Source: Auxenochlorella pyrenoidosa
Lineage: Eukaryota; Chlorophyta; Trebouxiophyceae; Chlorellales; Chlorellaceae
Assembly: GCA_001430745.1 (NCBI GenBank)
Contig: KQ481975.1
Coordinates: 190,551-200,690, forward strand
DNA: 10,140 nucleotides
Direction of reading: 5' to 3'
Below, piece after piece: positions 1 to 6,142 of the stretch. Numbering within the stretch: the stretch's first letter is position 1; every line of letters starts with the position of its first letter. The translations under genes were made by a program, and so were the position numbers. Below the pieces are notes generated by a model, which was not told where the DNA came from, did not search any database, and worked only from the letters and a program-made list of their open reading frames with translations.

Positions 1-1779
1 GGGCGGCGCGGGCGGCGCGGGCCCCACCAGGTCGGTCTTGTTGAGCACGATGCGGTCGGCGTAGGCAATCTGCTCCACCGCCTCGTTCACCACGCCCTCG
101 GGCTTCTGCTCGTCCAGGTGGTGCACCACGTGCTTGGCGTCCACCTGGCCCAGGGGTGGGAGGGGTGGTGGGGTGTGCTTTGGTCTCACGCGTGTGTGCA
201 TGGTGTGTGTGTGTGTGTGTGTGTGTGCGTGCGTGTACGCGCGCGTGTGACGAGTGTGGGTGTGTGGGTTTGGGAGGGGGTGGGTGGGGGGTGGGGGGCG
301 GCACTTAATGATTTGGGGGGACCAGCGCCCACGCGTCTCTGGCCCCTCACTCCTCTCACGCCCCTGCTCCCTCCCCCACCAGCTGCACTGCCCCGTGGCG
401 CCGCCCTCACCATGGTGACCACGCCGTCGAGGCGCATGCGGTCTGCCACCTTGGGGTCCAGGAAGAAGGTCTGAATGATGGGCGCCGGCTGCGCCAGGCC
501 CGTCGTCTCGATCAGCACGCGGTCAAACTCGGAGCGCCGCTCGTACTGCGGGCGCGGCGTCAAGTTCATGGATTACATTTCTTTCACCAAAAGGAACCCC
601 TTTAATTTTGGCTCCTCTATTAGTAGTTTTAGAACTGCGGCCGGGGCGGCCGGGCGGTTGGAGCCGGGGCGCAGGGGCGCCCGGGCTGGGGCGGGGCGGT
701 GGCAACGCCGGGATGGCAGGGTGTATGCAGGCAGGGGTTGCGGGCCCCCTTCCCGGGCCGCAGCCCGCAGCGCCCTCCCCTGGTCGGCGGCTCACCAGCC
801 GGTTGAGCATCTCCACCAGGTCGTCGCGCACTGTGCAGCACAGGCAGCCGTTGTTGAGCACCAGGATCTGCTCCTTGGAGGGGTCCAGCTCCTCCTCGAC
901 TGCACAAGCAGGCGGCGGGGCGGGGCGGGGCGGGCGGGCGGGGCGGGCACATAGGTCAATGGCGGCAGCAAGCACGCAAGTGGCGGCACTGAGTGGCGGC
1001 CCCTGCAAGGGGACAGGTGGCGTGGCCGGGGATGGCAGCCAGGTACACGGCCAGTCCAGGACCGCGTGCGCAGAGCACACTGCGCAGCAGGATACAAAGG
1101 GCTGCACGCTGGCAGCGCTGGGGGCCCTTCGAGCGCGCTGCCGCCATCAGCCTTGGCAGCGGCGCCTGGTCTGGCCGCCAGACCAACACCATAGCGGTGC
1201 GCAACAACGCTCAGAAGCCGCCCCAAACCAGCTCCCACCCAAGGCGAGTGCCCACCCGACACCAGGTCGCTGTCAATGTCGATCTCGCCGAACTCGTTCT
1301 CGATGACGGCGATGCGATAGCCATGGTCCCGCCCCAGGATGTTGTTCAGCAGAGTTGTCTTACCGCTGCCCAGGAAGCCGGTGATGACCTGGGCGGGGGG
1401 CGAGAGGAAGAAAGGGAAGGCTGGGCCGCAGCACCCAGGTGCAGGGCTTCCGGCAGCTGCCTCGAGCTCCACCCGGCGGCAGCGGCGCGCACGGCTCTCC
1501 CCAGCTCACCGTCACGGGCACGCGGTCGTCGACGACCTTGCCGTCCACATCGATGATGTCGCTGGCCTCTGCGGCTGCCTGGCAGCGCAGGCTGCCGGCG
1601 CGGCGTGCGTGTGGTAGGCTGCCGGAGGCGGTAGAGGCGGCAGCGGCGACGGCAGCAGTGGCTGAGCCCTGCACGCGGCCCTGCTGCTGGAGCCGCAGCG
1701 AGGAGCTGCGCGAGGAGCGCCGGCCACTGCCACAGGCAGCGGCGGGGAGCGCCCGTGCCTGGCAGAAAGCGACCTGCAT
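1..1779 (-). CDS. Plastid-targeted COG0523/CobW GTPase, pTAC17-like (5' part; runs off left edge)
   Basis: G3E-family GTPase of the metal-chaperone/CobW group (COG0523). Exons on the minus strand: 1779-1510, 1388-1256, 899-796, 545-411 and 144-28; the last appears to end at a CTG|GTGGGG donor. All phases agree, giving 253 residues. The ATG at 1779 opens a 90-residue exon rich in Arg, Ser and Ala, typical of a chloroplast transit peptide, ending in a [12 protein letters not shown] linker. Motifs in order: P-loop GFLGSGKT (94-101), [10 protein letters not shown] (120-129), metal-binding CLCC (153-156), Walker B-like ETTG (182-185) and guanine-specificity NKTD (249-252). From memory, the GTPase core follows Arabidopsis At1g15730/At1g80480 (pTAC17) closely, for example in [15 protein letters not shown] and [14 protein letters not shown]. 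The CobW C-terminal domain and any His-rich tail lie outside the window. The family assignment is firm. The metal (Zn or other) and the plastid location are inferred. ATG 1779 is the first in-frame ATG; the open frame upstream of it has none. Confidence 0.92.
203..227. repeat. (GT)n microsatellite with flanking alternating purine-pyrimidine tract
   Basis: An uninterrupted GT dinucleotide run of 25 bases, read as CA repeats in the CobW gene sense. It continues as GCGTGCGTGTACGCGCGCGTGTG to about 248 and sits in the intron between CobW exons 4 and 5 (145-410). The roughly 45-base alternating purine-pyrimidine tract has the composition that favours Z-DNA. It is probably length-polymorphic. Confidence 0.9.
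255..299 (+). other. G-run cluster (possible G-quadruplex) in CobW intron 4
   Basis: Many runs of three to six G separated by one to three bases (GGGTGTGTGGG, GGGAGGGGGTGGG, TGGGGGGTGGGGGG) match the usual G-quadruplex pattern on the plus strand. In the CobW transcript the tract is C-rich. It is followed on the minus strand by the GT repeat and lies within the 266-base intron. Folding is not shown by sequence alone. Confidence 0.55.
560..636 (+). pseudogene. atp6: Mitochondrial atp6 fragment inserted in a nuclear intron (NUMT)
   Basis: A sharply bounded AT-rich island within very GC-rich sequence. In plus frame 2 it reads, with no stop, as [20 protein letters not shown] at 578-636, preceded by SSSWIT. 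This is the conserved segment of mitochondrial ATP synthase subunit a just before the ISY...RLxANMMxGH block. A/T-ending codons (TTA, CTA, GTA, CCA) contrast with the surrounding GC-ending usage, as expected for organelle DNA. Only about 25 codons are present, with no start or continuation, so it is a nonfunctional transferred fragment. It is antisense to the CobW gene, in the intron between exons 3 and 4 (546-795), and begins about 15 bases upstream of the 3' splice site at 545. The alternative of a chance AT-rich intron segment is unlikely given the long family match. Confidence 0.8.
914..948 (+). repeat. (CGGGG/CGGG)n tract in CobW intron 2
   Basis: Repeated GGGG and GGG runs spaced by single C bases make a candidate G-quadruplex on the plus strand. 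In the gene sense the tract is the C-rich pyrimidine stretch just upstream of the CTTGTGCAG acceptor at 900, so it may also serve as the polypyrimidine tract. The rest of this 356-base intron (900-1255) shows no coding signal that I trust. Confidence 0.6.
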
Positions 1780-2042
1780 TGGTGTTGTGGGCGCCACGGG
1801 CTGGAGGTAGAGAATGCGATCACAGATTGCGAGGTGCCCGTGGGTCGTTCACGCTAGTTGCGGCTCTCCTGCTTGCAGGCCCGCGCAGCACGCAGCATGT
1901 CGAATTTCTGTCGCTGGCTGCTGGCAAGGCATTCAACGCCCCTGAGGCACATCCAACACGACGCAGGGCCGCCGGGTTAGGCAGCTGCTCCCCAACGCTC
2001 ACTGCCGAACCAAACCAAAAGTCCCTCTGGCAGCTCCAAGCC
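1780..2042. promoter_or_regulatory. Divergent intergenic region, presumed bidirectional promoter and 5' leaders
   Basis: Only 263 bases separate the two opposed start codons (ATG 1779 minus, ATG 2043 plus), so this stretch must hold both leaders and probably both promoters. I see no TATA box or other clear core element. It is less extreme in GC than the flanking exons and contains an AACCAAACCAAAAG stretch near 2007-2020. On the plus side, ATG 1897 opens a 27-codon upstream reading frame that stops at 1980, out of frame with the main ATG; it would matter only if transcription starts upstream of 1897. Confidence 0.5.
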
Positions 2043-4371
2043 ATGGCGCCGCCCCTTGGGGAGCGCACCAACTGCGTTCAGGCCATAGCGGGAGCGCCGG
2101 CCCACAAACCTTCGCCCTCCAAGAGCACCGCGACAACACCGCCAGTGCCGACGCCAGCGCCAGCAGCTGACACGGCCAGGCTGGGCGGTGCTGGACTCTT
2201 GGACGAGCGCACCGAGCCAGCAGTGGGTGGAGCTCAGCGGCTGCGGATGGACGTGGCGCTGCCCCAGGCCAGCCCGTCTACCAAGCCCCTGCCACTGCTG
2301 GCTGTTGCGGGGCCGACAGATGGCGACAGCACGCCGCGGGCGCAGGTAGAGGATGCCTCTGCACCCACCACGGCAGCCACCAGCGCCGCCAGCAGCGGCC
2401 TCAACTCACCGCTAGCCGCCTTTGCTGCCGCGCGCGCGCGGTTGGCGCGCAGCACCCGCGATGCCGACTGCCTGCTGCACTCCACGCTGGCAGCCCTGGA
2501 CAGACTGCCCCCGCACCCACCAGCCGTGCGCACGCACTCGGGCGCCAGCCCGGCCGCCTGGCCAGAGGAGGCCAGTGAGCGCGGCAGCAGCCGCGGCAGC
2601 AGCCTGGCGAGCACGCCGCGGCGCCCGCCGCTGGCGCCGGTGCTCAGCGGCGGCGCGGCACCCAGCGGGTCTGCAGTGACGGCAGTGGCCGCGCTGCACC
2701 AGCGCAACCTGCGGCTGCGGGAGCGCATGAGCACGACCATGGCGCTGTGCCACACCCTGCACGAGCAGGTGGGTGCTGAGCAAGGGGGCTTGCTGCTGTG
2801 AATGGGCGCAGGCTGCACACTAGTGGTGCTGCACAAAGCAGGCGCGTGCTTGACATGCCTTGGCTGAGTGCTGCCGCCCTGAGGGTGTTTTGAGCAAAGT
2901 GGAGCATCCTGCTCAATGGCAGCCCTGCTGTAATGCAAGCCTGCGCTGCGGGTCCATTTCCTATGCTTGCTGGTGCAAACCCAGGCCACTACGCGACTTG
3001 ACTGGCCCTGCGTCGCACGTTTCATGCACTGGGTCCGCCTCGCAGAACCGTGAGAGCATGGAGAAGGTGGCGCAGCTGTGCAGCAGCAAGCAGCGGCTGA
3101 GCAAGAGCCTGCAGGACGTGCGGGTGAGCATCCACGGCTGCTGCATGGATGGCGGCAGCCTGAACAGAGTCGGCAGGGTGGTGCAAATGCTGGGCACGCG
3201 ATGCCCAGGCTCACCCCCTGCACCCTGGCCTGCCTGCAGCTGAAAGCTCTCATGCCTAATCGCGAGGCCAGAGGCAGCTTTGTGATATTGTCGTGCCACT
3301 TGCACATCCGGCCCCGCATGGCAGGGTGCTGAAAACCATCTGTCTGGCTCCACTGAAACAGTCCCGCTGCCCTCGCTGCCGCAGCTGGACAAGGAGGGCC
3401 TGCAGAGCACCATCCGCCAGCTGACAGCAGAGGCGGCACTGCTGGCGGAGCAGGCGCGGCGCGCCCTGCTGCCCAGCGCAGCGCCCAGCCCGCGCAGCGT
3501 GTCCGACTGTCTGGAGCACCGGGTGCAGCAGCAGGGGGAGCAGCCAGCTCAGAAGGAGGAGGTGCTGGGGAGCGCGCGTGGCGTGTCAGAGGCCCAAGAG
3601 CTGGGCACAAAGCAGGAGCAAGCCGAGAGGGAGCAGCCCGTCCAGCCAAAGCTGGCCGATGAGCCTGCTGAGCAGGGGGAGCCGGCACGGCTTCAGCCAG
3701 CCAAGGTGCAGGTGCAGCCGGAGCAGCCTGAAGAGCAGCAGGGGCAGGAGCAGGCCGAAACCTCGACGGCAGGCGTCAGTGAGCCGGCAGCCGCAGCAGC
3801 TGCCTACGTTCAGGCCAGCGGAGGCAGCGGCGACAAGCGGCGGCGGGTAACCCCTGACCTGCTTCTGGATGTGCAGCGCTCTGGCGAGGCTTCGGCCATG
3901 GAGGAGAGGGACGAGGCAGCGGGCGGCGCCAGCGGCCCTCGCTGCCGGCTGCCCACGCCAGGCGCGACCCCAAAGCGCAAGCTGCGGCGCAGCAGCGCCA
4001 GCGACGGCGCCGCCAGCCCTGGTTCAGCCGATGTGCACGACGCCATGCCTGCAGCGGCAGAGGACCCGGCAGTCGAGCCGCCCGCTGTGGCCGCTGGAGC
4101 AGCCGGGGCCGAACTGCAGAATCCGGCAGCGGCGCAGCGGCAGGGTGTTTCTGCAGGGCCAGCCGCCAGCAATGCGGTTGCTCTGGTGCCTCAAGCAGAG
4201 GTGCCAGTCACTGCGGCACAAGCCGTTGAGGAGCAGGAGTGGGCGACTTTTCAGCTGTTTGATGACAAATGGTTTGGAAGCCGCAGCTGCTCCTCAACCA
4301 GTGCAGTGGCTGGGCAGCCACTCAGCCTGTCCCGCCCTGGCCGCAGCGGCAGCGGCTGCGCTATGATGTGA
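2043..4371 (+). CDS. Uncharacterised coiled-coil, low-complexity protein with basic clusters
   Basis: Exons 2043-2768, 3046-3123 and 3385-4371, joined in phase 0 by CAG|GTGGGT and CGG|GTGAGC donors and GCAG acceptors, give 596 residues. ATG 2043 has an ideal context (AAGCCATGGCG). Residues 1-210 are Ala/Pro/Ser-rich. Residues about 212-298 form a coiled-coil candidate (from ALHQRNLRLRERM through NRESMEKVAQL to LTAEAALLAEQ) that runs smoothly across both introns, which supports the splicing. Residues about 310-400 are Gln/Glu-rich. Two basic clusters, KRRR (419-422) and PKRKLRR (464-470), could be nuclear signals; T463-P and the TPRR in exon 1 fit the CDK consensus. The last four residues are CAMM, a CaaX-like ending, but the stop overlaps a possible donor AT|GTGAGAG at 4367/4368, so the true C-terminus may be encoded at 4841-5030. 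I recognise no family. Coiled coil, basic clusters and CaaX together recall lamins only superficially. Confidence 0.75.
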
Positions 4372-4711
4372 GAGCCTCCCTCTGTCTATCATCAGGCAGT
4401 AGCAATCGAGACGCCGCATGAACTGTATGCTGTTTCCCACTTGTGCCTTCCACGTCGTACTGCGCTCTTAATTTTGGGTCTGCTGCTGCGCGAGCTTTTG
4501 CATCGCCTCTTCATTTGACCTTCTGTCTGCCGCCCCCAAACGAATCTCGCCCGGCAACAAAATGGCAGCATTGCACAAAGCGACTGAAGACTGTCGAGCA
4601 AGGTGGCGGTGCGAGGAATTGCAGGCAGATTAGCCTGCCATGAGCATGCATGGGTTGGGAACAGTAACGCCGACAGCATGTTGGGTGATGGCTGGCTCTT
4701 AGCGTCTAGGG
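4372..4711. other. 3' UTR or intron of the coiled-coil gene; no separate gene seen
   Basis: This stretch is less GC-rich than the exons, with no frame showing sustained GC-ending codon use. It is either the 3' UTR of the coiled-coil gene or part of a 473-base intron (4368-4840). A small perfect palindrome (6-base arms GCAGGC/GCCTGC, 4621-4638) is present. I found no TGTAA motif, the usual chlorophyte polyadenylation signal. Confidence 0.5.
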
Positions 4712-4927
4712 CTAAGGGTAAGCTAGAGTGGGCCCAGCCGCCTGTGGCGCGGGAACCTCGGAAGCAGGCTGTGCTGCTGGGGTGTGCCGTCGCTTGCGCG
4801 GCAGCGGCGGGCGTCGCGGGGGCTGCTGCTGCGGGGGCAGGATTTCCGCCCCGCTGAAGGAGCATGCAGCGCTGGCGGAGCAGGACGAGTCGTCAAAGAT
4901 GCGGCCCAGCACTGCTGCTTCTGCCAT
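4712..4927 (-). CDS. Possible 71-residue ORF, Pro-rich with a basic cluster (competes with plus-strand exon)
   Basis: A minus-strand ORF starts at ATG 4927 in a favourable context (TACGATGGC, A at -3 and G at +4) and stops with TAG at 4712. The product has an acidic stretch (RIFDDSS), a PPQQQPPRRPPLP segment, a basic PRKRR and a Pro/Ala-rich end. Third positions are mostly G or C, as in the real genes here. No family is recognised. It overlaps the plus-strand exon candidate at 4841-5030, and both are unlikely to be real. It could be an antisense shadow. Confidence 0.25.
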   Translation of the reverse strand: MAEAAVLGRIFDDSSCSASAACSFSGAEILPPQQQPPRRPPLPRKRRHTPAAQPASEVPAPQAAGPTLAYP

Positions 4928-5030
4928 CGTACAGAAGCTTGCCAGGGCTGCTGCACGGCAGCAAGGGTGGAGGCGGAGCAGTGTGGGCGGCAGGTCATCA
5001 CAGGGGGATGGGCAAGAAAGCACATGGTGA
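4841..5030 (+). CDS. Candidate terminal exon of the coiled-coil gene
   Basis: After the acceptor GGGGGCAG at 4840, one base completes the split codon left by the AT|GTGAGAG donor at 4367, so the phases match. The reading then continues ISAPLKEHAALAEQDESSK, a helical AIVQKLARAAARQQGWRRSS and a Gly/Ser end, stopping at TGA 5028-5030. This would lengthen the protein from 596 to 658 residues and remove the CaaX ending. Against it: the acceptor lacks a good pyrimidine tract, the intron is the longest in the window, and a minus-strand ORF with comparable codon use covers part of it. The TGA again overlaps a good donor (ATG|GTGAGC), so a further exon is possible; the best acceptor-like site downstream is CTTCCTGCGTCTAG at about 5217. 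Confidence 0.4.
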
Positions 5031-6142
5031 GCTCTTATACTGCGTGTGCGCACAACAACGTGACATCAAAAGCTCACCTGTGAAGAGCAGCGGCCAGAGG
5101 GCACGGAGTGGTCTTTGTACCCGGGCAGGGCGGGACCCCTGCACCCTGCCTGCCCCCATGGCGGCGGGCCTTCGCACCCGCCCCGAATCGCTTCCTGCCC
5201 CTGTCTTCCTGCGTCTAGTGGCTGCGCGCCCCGCCGGCTCAGCACTCGGGGCTTGGGAGATGAAGGCCCCTAAAAAATCAAGCGCACGAGACAGCCTTGC
5301 CACTCCGCTATGACGGGAGGCTCGAGGCTGCCACAGACTGTGAACAACAAGGCGACAAGCGGTGAGAGGGCCTCGATACCACACTGAGGGCTCAGAGAGC
5401 GGAATCTGGGACGATTTCTCGCTTGAATAAATTACTTGCATAGCCCTGAAGCGGGTTTGCGGGCGGGAGGATGCGAGACATGGTCCTGCCGCAGTGCTCT
5501 GCTGGCGCTGCTGGTCGCCATGGCGGGTCTGCGGGCAGGAAGCTAGCTGTGGGCTTCAACCCTTGTCGTGCTGCAATCGTACAGCTTTTCTTGTGAAACT
5601 GACAGGTGATGGCAGGTTGGAGGGAGTGGAAATAGTCCTGCAAGATCCCTTATGCTATGCAGAGGATGCACTCATGCGTGACCAAGCACCGTAGTCTTTC
5701 AGCACGTGGCGTTGTGTGTGCCCCAATACTTGATTCCTCTCTTGCAAAGCCGTTGTTGGCACTCTTATGGCACCGCCACGGCTGTGACTTCAGCCCGGCG
5801 GGCGCAATGGTACGCCACATGTGCATTATCATGCCTGAGGATCACGAAGGGCATGCATCCTTGCTGTATAGCAAGACAACAAGGCTTTGTCTTCCAAAAG
5901 CGCAGTTCAATTGAACAAAGCCAAACTAATGGGGTGGTGCATTGCATTGGCTGGCTCATCAGCGGGGTCGCAAGGTCCAGGCCTCGCCAGGCTGGCGCAA
6001 CGCGCAAGCGGCCGCTGCCGCCAACACTGTCAGCACGGTCAGCGCAATCTAAACTTGGGCCTATCTTATGATCGACCGTTGATTGAAGCCGATAATACCG
6101 GCTTGTTCTTCTCACGTGCGGTCCGCTTTGAGCTGGAAGGAG
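5031..6142. other. Intergenic region before DXO; no convincing gene
   Basis: The stretch has visibly lower GC content than the gene regions. None of its reading frames shows a family motif, sustained GC-ending codons or splice-consistent continuation. It should hold the 3' end of the upstream gene and the promoter and leader of DXO. An acceptor-like sequence sits at about 5205-5218, followed by a short frame ending KAPKKSSARDSLATPL (stop 5311-5313), which might be one more exon of the coiled-coil gene. An AATAAA occurs at 5426-5431, but green algae normally use TGTAA, which I did not find. No tRNA-like structure was seen. Confidence 0.5.

Noticed and set aside
560..636. Chloroplast origin (atpI) for the AT-rich island
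   Set aside because: The [17 protein letters not shown] wording matches mitochondrial ATP6. The plastid AtpI segment reads differently (PTPILLPINILED).
523..1107. Minus-strand frame that reads the AT-rich island as part of a CobW exon ([20 protein letters not shown])
   Set aside because: CobW proteins have no such insertion between the CxCC and ETTG motifs, and good splice sites at 795 and 546 remove it in phase.
2234..3688. Long minus-strand open frame (484 codons) opposite the coiled-coil gene
   Set aside because: It crosses both introns of the plus gene, consists of Ala/Arg/Pro/Cys-rich text without motifs, and is the usual antisense shadow of GC-rich coding DNA.
2043..4371. Identification as a lamin
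   Set aside because: The coiled coil is far too short, there is no lamin-tail Ig fold, green plants are not known to have canonical lamins, and the CaaX ending may be spliced away.
4621..4638. Perfect 6-base palindrome GCAGGC/GCCTGC with a 6-base loop as a terminator hairpin
   Set aside because: Too short to stand out in GC-rich DNA, and eukaryotic transcripts do not end at such hairpins.
5426..5431. AATAAA as a polyadenylation signal
   Set aside because: Green algal nuclear genes mostly use TGTAA, and no gene end is clearly placed just upstream; probably chance in a less GC-rich stretch.
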